From Toxorhynchites rutilus septentrionalis (lineage: Eukaryota > Arthropoda > Insecta > Diptera > Culicidae): DNA of 64,000 nt. Each line of letters opens with the position of its first letter. Position 1 is the first letter of the stretch. The notes under the pieces were generated by a model that had not been told where the DNA came from, ran no database searches, and was given only the letters and a program-made list of their open reading frames with translations. A program made the position numbers and the translations under genes. The stretch spans positions 80,279,704-80,343,703 of the forward strand of contig NC_073746.1 in NCBI RefSeq assembly GCF_029784135.1, read 5' to 3'. This document shows, one piece after another, positions 34,181 through 45,699 of this stretch.

Positions 34181-34499
34181 CTTGAACAGTTTTCGAAGAG
34201 AAACAAACGTGGTCTGGTGGAAAAGGATTTTTAAGCTGCATGAAAGATGACGAAAAATTGTAGAACAAAACTGTACATTTTAAATTGAATAAACGTATAA
34301 CTGGGGAAAAAATGCGCTTTTATTATCTCAAAAATTGGCGAACTTTCAGGACAACCCAATATAAGCTATCCTGATTTCTTCCTGATTTTTATTTTCATAC
34401 TTCCTATTTTTTTTTGAAAATTATGGTTGGCAACCCTGATTGTCATCACCATGAAAAAAAATGATGTCTAAAATTAGTGCACCGGATTATTTGAAACAT

Positions 34500-35880
34500 C
34501 AAAAAATAGTCTATTAATAGACACATTAAAATGGAACGTTTTCAACACACCGCTCACGTCTCCAGAGATAAGCACCCAGGAGAAACAATTAAATTCGCTC
34601 TCCCGACATAATCTGCTACAATTATCTCATCATCGAGTGGTTTATCTCTGTTTCATTCGCGCGCTCATATTTATTCCCAGATTTTTACAAGCGACAGAAA
34701 TAACGACCTGCTGTTATAAAAAATTGAAAAAACAGGCGTTGCTACACGTTGTCAAGAGCACTCATCATCGGTTTAAAAATAAGTTATTTTTACGGGTTTT
34801 TTTTCTATTTAATAAACCATCCCGAATGCAATCATTCTAATTGTTTGGTACGTTTAATAACCCCCAAGACCGACACGAGAGCAGTATCCAGAATTAGCTC
34901 TGCCCATCCGTAGCGAAACCCCTCCGCAGAAACAATTCCTATTTTATATTTTGAGCTATTCTTGGGGGTAGCGGAAGATCCTTGGAACCGACAGCCGACC
35001 GGCGTCCAGTGCAACACTCTACTCACGGCAAATACTTAATTTCTTTTCAATTTCATCACCCCGCGCTGCTGCCTCGCGGCACCCATTCCCCTCGTCATCA
35101 ACTGCGGGGGAAGAAAAAAAAAGTCTGAACTAGAAGAGAGTTCTTTTCTCATTTGGTTGATTCTTTTTTCACGCTTTCCACGGAAAACGCTGCTACCCGG
35201 AAAAGGTGTTGCGGTTGGGCTAACCGCACCCGCACAATACTACACTAGTACTTCTTTCCACGGAGAGCAATTTATTAGCGAAATTGGAGCAGCAGCAGTA
35301 AATGGGAAATACATTTCGGGGATCGTACAAATGCACTTCGACGCCGCCAACATACGTCCTCCGGGACAGGGCAAATCGAGAGTGCGGCAGGAGACGGCAG
35401 CAGCAGCAGCAATCGTAGAAATTAACATTAGTCTCGACAGGAAGTGGTGGTAATAAAACGGTGGTCGAAATTCTTTCCGGCAATTGCGCCCCGGATTTTT
35501 GTTGTTGCTGTCTCCATGCGCGTGGTCCTTCTTCTCCACTACGCGGGCAGATGCAATTAAGTACCAAATGAGTCTAGAATGGGTTGCGACGTAATGGGTG
35601 TTTCGGTATTTTTTTTTCGCCAGTTTTCCGGTTCCCAGTCTTGGAACTTTGGTGCGATCGCGATGCGGATGTTTAGTGCTGGGTTTTTGCTAGCAATTGG
35701 CAGCGATTATTTTTATCGACGCCGGTGAAAATTAGCAGCATCGAATTGTAGTAAACGGTTGACTTTTGAATTGTATAAAGTGTGGCGTTCATTAGTTCGA
35801 AGATTGAAGACTTAGTTTTCCAGGTGAGTACACAATATCTTTTTATGAATACAGATGAAATTGTCTCAAAGTAAATCATT
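34500..35880. other. Host-type unique block
   Basis: Repeat-free sequence with CAG-rich stretches near 35288 and 35397. Overlapping ORFs on both strands at 35157-35567 lack known domains. A CAG|GTGAGT junction lies at 35823|35824. Confidence 0.35.
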
Positions 35881-37488
35881 TTGAAACACCAATCCTCATA
35901 ACATTAGATAATGTTCAGCTTAAAAGATTTCGTCTCACTCGAGTGTCATTGTTAATATGAATGAACACAATTTTCTCTTCCATGATTTTTCGAATGTTGG
36001 TTTTTGCGTCACTAGAATAATTCTAGCAGCGTCAAATTGATTCCGGTGACTAATTAACTTCACTAAACTTTTCGCAATAAAGTCACGTCTGTCTGTGAAG
36101 TGCGATACATGGTCCCCGCAGATTCATCACTTCTCCAAACACTTTAACGAGTTTCACTAGTTGTCAAACGATAAGCTAAACAGTAAACCTGAAACTTAAC
36201 AAAACACAAGTAGAATCTCATACATATTTGGATACAATATACACATAAATGATTTTCGAATCAAGAATTCATTAACATTGTGTTACGGTTTGGATTTTAC
36301 GTTTCTTTCGTGTAGTGTGCATACTGTAAAATAAAATTCTCAAATCGAGCGAAATGCTTGCCGTTCAATTTTTTGTTTCACGACTCTTTTTTTTTTATTT
36401 TTATTTTTTTCAGAGATGCACACACACAATAACATGAAAAGAGGATGGACCGAAAAAAAAATTCTGATTTGGCTCAAATCATCACTATTTAGTAGTTATC
36501 TAATAACTTTAGACCCATTTTTAGTTGGCCTTTAGGGTGTACCTTCTTTCTCACAATTCCTGTACGTTACCATTTGATGAATTTGATCTTTTTTTTTCAG
36601 AAAAATTAAAAGTATTTCATGCTTTGCAATCGATACTTTTTTCGCGTGAACCAACAACTCGAGACGTTTTGCTGATTTTTTGGCAAATATTTTACCCGAA
36701 TGGTAACCAAAAAACATATTTGTTCGGTTGACACGAGCAATCTGTGCTTTTCCCAGTTGTTTATTCGGTTGCACTATACAGAAGTGAGAACACGGGACTG
36801 TACAAGGAAATATGCGTTAAATTATTGATCTTTTGCTGTGCTAAATCCACGTTTTGTTTGAATCAATTTACATTCCCCCAGTTTTGCTGTCTAAAGGAGC
36901 AAGTAACGATTAATTGTTCCCGTGCTGCAAGTATAAAAGCCGCTATTTCTTTTCAGTGTTTTGGTTACTCTAGCCAGCGAGCAGTACATATTAATGCTGA
37001 GAGTTAATTTGTTGCCAACGTTGTGCTAGATTGCAATGGCAACTAATATTACTTGAAGTTATGTAGGTTTCTACGCTATTTTCGGTCGTGAAAACTTGGC
37101 GAAAGTTTAAAAAAAATCATTATTGGGTTTCTGATGTGTCTCTATAGGCACTCGGGATTATGTCGGTTAGGTTTTTGCCTCTGTTTGTTTTCACAGCAAA
37201 CATAAAATGTGTAGTTTTAAGATTGAATTTGGTTGCCCTTCAATATTTTTTTTCTGGAAAGTTCATTCAAACACATTTCATTTACCTTGAAAGAGTCGCA
37301 ACATGGTCAAGCGGATCAATAGCATAAAGCATAAAAACAGTATCTCTCAAGAACAAAACAAAGATGTATTTTCCTGAATTTTCGGAATGTTATTAAAAAA
37401 ATTCTCAGTTTCCCAAAAATTAGGGTTTTTGGATTCAATATCTCAAAAACTACAAACATGTAGATTTTTTTTTGTTTTTCACCTAAAA
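35870..37488. other. AT-rich DNA, no gene
   Basis: No repeats shared with the window were noticed and no coding signal. Ends at the MITE at 37489. Confidence 0.35.
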
Positions 37489-38252
37489 CTGCCGTTCTAC
37501 GCATAGTTGTCCCATGTTACTTTTTGACGATTGTAGCTTTTCCTCATAAAATGTTGTTTTTATGCATAATCTTACGGAAAAACATAAAAAAACATATAGT
37601 TTATTCCCAACTTTTGAGGAAACAACATCAAGCTCAACTGTCCCATGTTGATATTCTATTCATAACTGCCCTACCATGTATTTTTTGTAGATCCATATCG
37701 AATAAGTCGGTTCAAGTACAAGAATTTCATGTCACACTTTTAGCAGGCCTGATGCATTCTTTTCTGGTTTGGAAGAACGAACTAATTCTCAGACAAATAA
37801 GAAAAAATTTAACAGAACACATGTACACCTTGTTAGCGAATTCCTAATAACAATGAGGTTTATGTTCTACGAAGGTGTTGCAGATCAGTCATTTCTTTAT
37901 GAAACGATGTTTCTTTGCATATACTTTCGGAAAAACACAAAAAAAATCATTGTTTGTTCCCAGTGTATCAAAAAACAACATCAAGTTTAATTGTCCCATG
38001 TTGATATTCTAGGCATAACAGTCCCACCATGAATTTTTAAACCCGTAATCAAGCTTGATTGATTCTGTGAGGGTATCTCATCACATTTCATTAAACAATA
38101 GTACAGGGCTTATAAAAAAACCGGTGTATTGCTAAATTGAAATGCTTAATGCTTTTGGTAGACAAATATGCGAGAAAACGTTGAATGCGTTGTTCTCAGT
38201 TACCGATTTTGAAACATGGGACAACCATGCGTAGAACGGCAGAAAAGTAAAC
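37489..38252. mobile_element. 764-bp element with 30-bp terminal inverted repeats
   Basis: The left end (37489-37518) starts CTGCCGTTCTACGCATAGTT. The right end (38223-38252) is its reverse complement at 29 of 30 positions. Flanks are AAAA on both sides, a possible short target duplication. Inside, two imperfect direct repeats (about 37545-37680 and 37905-38040) share ACAACATCAAG and TGTCCCATGTTGATATTCTA. There is no transposase, so it is MITE-like. Small ORFs inside are not supported. Confidence 0.85.
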
Positions 38253-38396
38253 AATAGTTTGGTCTAGCGCTTTCTCATGGAATTGTTGCATCAGAGCTCG
38301 ATTGGAATGTTGTAAAGTTTTTTATAATCCTATAAAACATTCAAATTATCAAACCTCCATTTTCAAAGTACCAAATAGCGAATCGAAAATTAACAT

Positions 38397-38460
38397 ATAC
38401 AGGTCGGCCTTGATTATCCGGAATTTTTTTCACTCCGGATAATCGAATCAGAAAAAAATT
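38397..38460 (+). repeat. CGATTATCCGG terminal fragment
   Basis: TACAGGTCGGCCTTGATTAT is followed by CACTCCGGATAATCGAATCA, that is, the two MITE termini brought close together. A near-complete deletion derivative of the 30462-30877 family. Confidence 0.6.
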
Positions 38461-38849
38461 AGAAGAAAATCTCTCGGTAAACGTAACATAACTATGATTT
38501 GCTCTGGCTTATTTGTGTATTGCAGTGTCCTAGCCAGAAATTGTCTGGCGCCCACTGGGCTAGGGGGAATGTTTCGAAAACCTTGATACAAAGAATACAA
38601 AATAAGTGATAAGCTTTTCTAATTAGCATCTTCATATGTTACGATATTATAGCAGAATAGATTTAATACTTGTTTGACAAATGATTATTTATTTCGATTC
38701 AGAAGCAAACGAAACATGAGTAACGATGTGTATTAGAGTGCCAATGAAAATGTGCAGCTCAAATTTACGAGTGGGACTTATTTACTATTGTCTCGAAATC
38801 GCCAAAGTTTGAGTATTCCTAGAACCGTAAAATAACCCAAAAGGGGATT

Positions 38850-38985
38850 GCATGAAATCGGTGTTTTGAAAAAAAAGTTGATGCCAAAATTTTTTTTGTC
38901 ATCTAAATCTCGAGCTTCGGTTTTTGATAATATTACGGTTTTAAAAAAACTGAAACTTTTAAGCCTGTGCGACACTAGCGACACT
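38850..38985 (+). repeat. Repeat R3 fragment
   Basis: Poly(T)-interrupted block ending AAGCCTGTGCGACACTAGCG, similar to 19160-19200. It abuts the Helitron-like element H2. Confidence 0.5.
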
Positions 38986-38991
38986 AGTGGC

Positions 38992-40159
38992 TAGAATACA
39001 AATGAAACACAAATTTCTGCATCACTCGAAAACTAATCAAGTAAATGGAACCAAATTTGACATGTGAAGGTTTTAGGAGACCCGAAACGTTTCTATAGTG
39101 AATAGACAGTTCACCCCTCTCTCTGAGAGGGTGAAGGGACTACAAATTAAGCATACATTCCTGCATAATTCAAGAATCAAGCAATCAAGCAAACGGAACC
39201 AAATTTGGCATGTGGAATTTTTGGGGACAAGAAACATTTCTAAGGTGGTTCAACACTCCTCCCACCTTTCTAAGAGGGGGGGGGGAGTCGGCTACAGAAA
39301 TGAAACACAAATTTCTGCGTAACTCGAGAACTAATCAAGCAAACGGAACTAAATTTGGCATATGGAGGTTTTGGGGAGCATTAAATGTTTTTATGGTGGT
39401 TTGGCACTCCTTTCCCGTCTCTAAAGAGGGGGGAGGGTGCTGAACAATTCGAGAACCAATCAAACTTAGCATAAAGAGGTTTTAGGGATCGATAAACGTT
39501 TCTATGGTAGTTCGACACTCCTCACCCCTCTCTAGAGGGGGGCTGTCAGACGAATGAAACACAAATTTCGGCATAACTCGAGAACTAATCAAGTAAATGG
39601 GCCCAAATTTGGGATGGGAGGGTTTTTGGGTACGAGAAATGCTTCTATGATGGTATGACACCCCTCCCTTCTCTGGAATGGAGAGGGAGTTCCAGAGAAA
39701 TAATACACATATTCCAACCAAACATGACAATTCAAATTTTTCGGAAAACTTTGAAGGTAAATGGGAAAACTCGCAAAAATCAATTCGTATGTGTTCTAGA
39801 ATTACATATTGACAAGCGTTGTTAGTCCGTTTGATGTTTGCGGTAAACGCTCTCCTATATCGTCTTTTATCTACATACATTAAAATGGATCGTCGAATGT
39901 GTTGATAAGAGCAAAACTCGAGAAAGGAATTGTTCGATTTAGGGCTGTTCCCATTCTATCATATTTTCTGTATCAAACATTTATTCCATGTAACGGCGAA
40001 ACATGTTATTTGCAAGTGGATGAAAAATCTTGCACGAAAATTATGTCTAAAATTAGTCTGATATTATAATGTCGAGTTTTGGTAGAAGTACTGAATTTTT
40101 TCTAGTAAAAAATAACGAAAAATTAATTTTGGCGGGACGAAGTTTGCCGGGTCAGCTAG
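38992..40159 (+). mobile_element. Helitron-like element H2, 5'-truncated
   Basis: Starts inside an array unit (ATACAAATGAAACACAAATT), has five degenerate units with C/G hairpins near 39112, 39257, 39408, 39520 and 39660, and keeps the full 3' segment ending GCCGGGTCAGCTAG followed by T. No 5' TC terminus is visible. Confidence 0.8.
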
Positions 40160-40569
40160 TCCTTAAATAAAAATTCTAACAATTTCCTACATTTAATTCT
40201 TTGACCAACATTGGAGTTTGACAAACACAATCAATTCAATATATAAGTTACCTAGTGCTATGTCACTTCGAGTTATTACAGAGGATCTGGAAAAAACTAA
40301 TTTTGAACCACACCTTCCTAATTCACCTGGTCTTTTACCTTCAATTATTATTTGTTTCTTCTTTTCGCGAGGGATCTCGAGAGTAATCTGTATACTCAAT
40401 AAAATTAGGTGAAGCAGCTGGGGTGTCCTGAACTATAGAAAAAAAAAATCAAAATTCAAAACTCTCCAGTGGTAATACATGGTTGTGAAGCTTCTTTATC
40501 CATTTCCTATGTGTGTCGATCATCTTTTAGTCAAGCAGTGTAATACTCATAACCACTATTATAAACATC

Positions 40570-40630
40570 TTAAAAGTCTCTAATCTAAAAATGTTTTATT
40601 ATCTTTCTCATTTCAGGTGAGTGCCGTTCT
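40570..40630 (+). promoter_or_regulatory. Candidate recursive splice site (zero-nucleotide exon)
   Basis: A CTAAT branch-point-like motif (TCTCTAATC near 40578), a pyrimidine tract TTATCTTTCTCATTTCAG, and immediately a perfect donor GTGAGT at 40617-40622. An acceptor fused to a donor with no exon between is the signature of recursive splicing sites in long insect introns. It could also be an ordinary acceptor for a downstream exon with the 61-codon frame at 40661. Not shared with repeats in this window. Confidence 0.5.
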
Positions 40631-40849
40631 GTCCAAGGATTAGAAACTATCTCAGCAAGAATGCGGTGGTATGTCTCCATTATATTGGTACTAAGTGTTG
40701 ATCTTAAAAATAGAACACATTGTTTGACTTACAACTTCCAAAACATCGGCAAACCATCGAATGTTGTGGAAGTGGAATTTGTAAATCTTTTCCTGTGTTT
40801 GAAAAAGGCACCTAGGGACCGACGCTGGGCTCAACGTGTTGATTGACCC

Positions 40850-42200
40850 TCGGCAGCGTTCATCCTGAAATTCTCTCTCTCCCCTCTCACCTAATTTGCT
40901 GCCAACCGGGATTAGTGCGCCCTAGCTGATAACCTAGATAGTAGCCTTGCAGCGCTTCTTCACAAATTGAGCTTCCAAGTAATCAGTTCCGTGTGCCATC
41001 ACCCTCCCACGCCCGCAATCAACACCCCGCTGCTGGCTACATGTTGTCAACCGAATTCGGAATGGGGAACCGATCACCGACGATGGCACATTCAGATCTG
41101 ATCCGAGGAATGAAGAGAAACCAAAATGAATAATTGACTTCCGGTCAGAAGAAACAAATAAAACCAGCTTGAAGTGGACCAAGCACACCAAGGCAGATAA
41201 ATCACTGTTAGTAAAATTTAGCCTTCCACCTACCGATTTGCACGAATCCGGAGCGCTCAAATTGAACCAGACGATGAAAATCAAGCCGAACGTTTGTTCT
41301 GGGCAGAGATGGGCAAATTTGATTTGCTGGCAGTACACGAAAATCAAGTCCCAGTCCGTGCAACCAGTTCAGCCGAGCAACCGGGTGACAGTAAACCTTT
41401 AACTTGATTATGGGAAGTGTTTTCGGATCTTCTGAGGACAAAAAGGGTGGCGGGGAGGATATGGTGAAAGGAGCACTGACGTATCCTCTTCACCAAAAAC
41501 GGAACGGATTCAGCGCCATTAAAGGAGATGATCTTGGGAATGAAAGGGCAATGAGGTAGCTCTAGAGCAATTTTACGACTCTCGCTGCGTCGAAGTGATG
41601 GGACATATTTCCGCCCCCCTTTTTCTCGGTTTCCCATTAGCCATAAATGCGAGCCAGCTGTACGAGAGCTATTGGGTTACTCTGCTAGTAGGATTCACAA
41701 TCCACAGTACAAATTGCCGGTCCTCTAGCTGAGCTGATGAGCTAATACAAACACACATTGGTGGGAGTGGAACTGCGAGGGGGAAAGTGGTACACTTTCC
41801 CCAGTAAATATGGATTTATAGTGCACACTCCGCTTGTGCTTTAAGTACAACCGCCAGCAACCGAAATAAATCTCCCGTTCGATCAGCGCTGAGCCCCGAT
41901 GGGGAAATTTTAGGACTTCATCGGATGACGTACGAGCGCAAAGAAACTAGGTGAATGTTTACGGGATCGCTCACTTTGATGACGATTGCCAATCAGTTGG
42001 GAATCGGAAATCATAAAATTGTTTTCGCTTGCGCTAGTCTCCCATCTCTTTCTCTCGGTGGTGAAGCCTTTGAATAAACCTAGAATAAGCTGCAATGTGC
42101 TTCAGAGCCGCTGGCGTATACAGTCATAACAGATTTGTTGCATCCCCGAGAGAGAGTTCGCATTGCAAAATCAGTTTCATTTCAGTACCGTTGAAAAACA
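40850..42200. other. Host-type unique block
   Basis: Repeat-free and GC-balanced. ORFs of 77-137 codons at 40934-41637 overlap on both strands and show no domains. Confidence 0.35.
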
Positions 42201-42424
42201 AAATTACTCGAATCCAATTATTGAACATTAGCTGGGGTTTTGCGATCAACGAATTCTCCCAAAAAAAACAACATTTCATTACTTACTTTTTATTTTTATT
42301 TTTCTACATTGAGATTAATTAGTAAATTGGCACTAGGTAGATTCTAAATATTATTACATTACATTATTGCATTATTACAACCCGTTAGACACTCGACCTG
42401 CGTATTGGTATTATATACATTAGG

Positions 42425-42865
42425 GTGGCAGCGAAAACGGTCATATCACATTAGAAAATCGACCATGTACATTTTGTTTATTTGCCCAAAAAATGACCTG
42501 AGCAAAGTTGCAGCTCAATCGGATATGATTTAGAGGTGCCTCAAAGCGCTCAAAGTTTTGATTTTTGATACTCGGAAATCTTCCAAGGGAGTAGTAAAGA
42601 AAATTCGGAATTCCATTTTTTTTACGATGTTAAATAAAAATGCATGAAACGTCGAGATCTGATGTCATCTCGAAAAAAAAATTTCTGGCCGAAAATCGAC
42701 TTTTTGGGACTTCAATTGCCTGAGAGGCAATGAAGGTATGGAAAACAATAAATATCGAATTTAAAGAACCGACCAGGTACATTTTGTTTATTGGCCCAAA
42801 AAAATGACCTGTGCAAAATTTCAGCTCAATCGTACATGATTTAGAGGTGCCTCAAAGCTCTTTTT
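42425..42865 (+). repeat. Repeat R3-related block with internal duplication
   Basis: A segment of about 110 bp (ATGTACATTTTGTTTAT ... GATTTAGAGGTGCCTCAAAG) occurs at 42465-42550 and again at 42770-42860. Between them lies ACGTCGAGATCTGATGTCAT, shared with R3 at 19375-19410. Confidence 0.65.
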
Positions 42866-42869
42866 TTTC

Positions 42870-43340
42870 TTAAATTTTACATCAAACAATACATATAACA
42901 CCAACTTTAAACCCCCACACCCTATTTTTAATCGCGTTTTTAGTAGTTTTGTACAGACAATATTCAAATAATTTAACCGTCGTTCGCTTTTCAAACACAA
43001 CGACTTTATTCCTGTTGTTAAATGATAGACTTAGCGCCTCGCTACATCGAACTTTCATCCACACATTCGCAAGTAACCTCACTGGAATTATTTTTGAATG
43101 AGAACAACGAATTTCTGAAATGCTTCAAATCACACTTGCTCGGTTTACAAATTGACAATCACGTTATTGTCATCAACTTTGATAAAGCATCTACTGGAGA
43201 GCACGTGTCTAGATTCAGTGCGCAAGCATTACTAAAATCATAGAAGGTGTCTGCACAATGACGCGAGAAATTGTGATTCGAAGAAAAAACAATAATCTTG
43301 AATTCATCGTTGACGCACATCGTTCATACGACTCTCTCCA
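42870..43340. other. AT-rich DNA, no gene
   Basis: Two overlapping ORFs (66 and 73 codons) on opposite strands have no recognisable features. Confidence 0.35.
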
Positions 43341-43344
43341 TGTT

Positions 43345-43590
43345 CTCCTTCAATAGCACTAACATTTCCAGCGTTCGTCTTCTCATCGTAGTATTACTTG
43401 CATCATTTTTAATAGTACTCGGTTGAGATTTATATACCAAACAACATGCTTTGAATGTATTCTGAGTGACAAGCTCTATAATGTGTGTGACCACAAGTCA
43501 GAAGAAATATCTTTGACGAAAAATGTCCGACCGTTCTAAAAGAACAAGATGAATGTTGCACAAACATTAGACGACGTGATCCTGCCACAG
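43345..43590 (-). mobile_element. tRNA-derived SINE, copy 2 (degraded)
   Basis: Parallels 16041-16260 in the same orientation: ACTCGGTTGAGATTTATATA versus ACTTAGTTGAGATTTCTTAT, then CTTTGAATGTATTCTGAGTG, GTGTGTGACCACA and TTTGACGAAAAATG. The tRNA head with A and B boxes is heavily eroded, so it is transcriptionally dead. Confidence 0.75.
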
Positions 43591-43849
43591 GTATTTATGA
43601 ACACTTCTATCAGACGGATAAAACAAAGGAGTGCGCTCGATGGATTTTATGTGTATCGTATGATGTCATTATATGATGTCGTGAGCTGTGCCAACAATTC
43701 ATGGTCGACATGTGCGCGAAGGTAGAGAGCGAACGACTGCGATTTCAACGACCTAATCATCATAAGTGGCGTGAGGAAGAATACATTCACTTGGGAAACT
43801 CTAGCGTCAAAGTTGACAGCGTCAGAGTCAAAATTGTTAAAAGACGTGG

Positions 43850-44525
43850 GGTACGTCGGATTTTCATTATCCACAGTTAGTTGTTTCGTCATATGCTCCA
43901 CGATTTTATTTCAGTCTCATCCATGCTCTAGATTAATGCAGGAAGGGATGTGATAACTACTAACTGCTACTTGCCTAATTATTTTCTAGCTTTTAGTACA
44001 TTAAACCGTTTCACTTAATCCACATTCCTTGGGAGATGAATATCGACTGTACACTGTACACGACTTATACACTGCCAGTTTTTCTGAGCTAGTCTGGCAT
44101 TGTTTGCACATATTATTGCTTCTCTAAGCCTGTGAGATTTTTCCTTACAGTCAGTTTCGCTTTCCATGTGACGTACAAAATAACTTTCGATACTTACCGT
44201 AACGTAGAAAGCTGTTTTGCTGTTTTGAATGATCTTCAATTGTATAACGAGCCAAATATGAATTGAGTTAAACAATCTCAATCATTGAATCCTCTCTTTG
44301 AAACAGATTAAAAAAAAGTAAAAAAAAACTATTTAAGTTAAGCGGTTCAATGTACTAAAAGCTAGAAAACAATTAGGCAAATAGCAGTTAGTAGTTATCA
44401 CATCCCTTCCTTCATTAATCTAGAGCAATGATGAGACTAAAATAAAATCGTGGGACACGTTCGATTTCCATTATCCACAGTTAGCTGTTTCATCACATGC
44501 CCCATGATTTTATCTAAGTCTCATT
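43850..44525. repeat. Inverted pair of R6 repeats
   Basis: 43855-44010 (+) and 44335-44460 (minus) are inverted copies (CTACTAACTGCTACTTGCCT / AGCTAGAAAACAATTAGGCA), with a second short + copy at 44468-44525. The 320-bp centre is unique. The 24570-24730 copy is the third family member. Confidence 0.7.
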
Positions 44526-44526
44526 C

Positions 44527-45060
44527 TTCACCCGGATTCCATTCACCCGAATGTAACAAATGCCCGAATGCGACAGCTACCCGAATGTAACATCTACCCG
44601 AATGGACCGGACTAAAGGATCGTCTACTATGTATCAAACAAACCGGGCAATCGGTGGAACACAGGCTTAATTTTCGGAATATTCCATAACCCATGGTCAT
44701 TTCTGAATGATCTCTTGGACCTAAAGTGTAATACGGAAAGGAAAGATGACGGCATGTCAATTGTGCCTACACTAATTTCTAAAAATGATGACACAGCGAA
44801 GTCTTCAACATCTTTTCGAATTTCCTCATTACAATTTCTCATTTTAATCCGTAACAGGAGATTCGGCAAAACTCATAATCTGATTTGTCGGAATTTTTCC
44901 TTCTTCATTCGGGTAAACATTCCATTCGGGTATATGTTACATTCGGGTATTTGTTGCATTTGGGTGAATGTAATTTGGGTATTTGTTACATTCCGGTAAA
45001 TAAGCTTCGGGTAAACGTGTTTTAGGAGAATGGTATTTGGGTGAATGGGACACACCCATT
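44527..45060. mobile_element. MITE built of inverted ACCCGAATG arrays
   Basis: The left 90 bp contain repeated CACCCGAATGTAACA-like units. The right 150 bp contain the reverse complement repeated about seven times (CATTCGGGTATATGTTACAT, TTCGGGTATTTGTTGCATTT). The centre of about 280 bp is unique. Flanks belong to older repeats (R6 and the AAGATGGC family), consistent with insertion into them. Confidence 0.75.
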
Positions 45061-45215
45061 CTAATGACAGCAGAGATAAAGGTGTGTTCCAAATTTCAGA
45101 TCAATCGGTCAACAGGAAGGGATTCAAATTTCTATTAATGTGGTAAAGCGCTACAGACAAACATACTACAAACATACAAATTAAGCTAAATAAAACCGTT
45201 TAATAAAAAGGAATA
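45061..45215 (-). repeat. AAGATGGC family, 3' segment fragment
   Basis: Matches the reverse arm at 25005-25125: GGTGTGTTCCAAATTTCAGA, TCAATCGGTCAACAGGA, AAACATAC. No ATGGC units remain. Confidence 0.6.
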
Positions 45216-45699
45216 ATTAAAGGACTTATCAGGCCAACCTGTGAATGTATTCCTCCTAGTCATGTAAACATGTTATATTCGTTTCAAGTTTCACGCTAGT
45301 TTTGAGACTGCCCCTACTTCCTTGATGGTGGACTAACAAAACCAAAAAAATTTGGGGATTGACGACTCTCGAGTTGTTTACTAAAAGAAACTTCATTATG
45401 GAAGTATAAAGAATTATTTTTTCCAATAAGTTTACAATCAATCCTTCATTTCAAACAAGTATTTAGTTATTGTTTAAACTGTATATAGCAGTTAGTATTT
45501 AGTTGAGGATTAGGTAATAATATCGGTTCTGACAAGAAGTGGCGACAGATTTAAAGAAACGGCCTATCAGAATGGTGCTAGAAATATTTTATTGATAAAA
45601 ATGACGAAGTTCAAAATTCAAAAAGTATTTCTGTTGAATACATTGTAAAACCAAAGTACCTAAAGAAACCCCGCCCGATGGTGTGACCCTGTCGTTTTC

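Larger units (their letters stand above)
30036..34442. mobile_element. Large element with inverted GTTGCCAAC ends, host to nested insertions
   Basis: The left end has CCAGAGATGCCAACCTTCC then TTTTTGGCTCGTATCTTG and repeated CCTGA motifs. The right end has TATCCTGATTTCTTCCTGAT, then GGTTGGCAACCCTGATTG. These ends match, in opposite orientation, the two ends of the 0.96-kb element at 49084-50047. The 4.4-kb span is inflated by nested repeats (30462-30877, 31844-32830). I see no transposase. Confidence 0.6.

Noticed and set aside
35220..35567. Overlapping 115- and 99-codon ORFs
   Set aside because: Both depend on CAG/CTG-rich stretches and overlap ORFs on the opposite strand; no domain or start context.
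40661..40846. 61-codon ORF just after the recursive splice site as a secreted peptide
   Set aside because: The hydrophobic stretch is short and interrupted (IILVLSVDLKNR), and the downstream GTAAAT donor is weak. Retained only as an alternative reading of the splice site.
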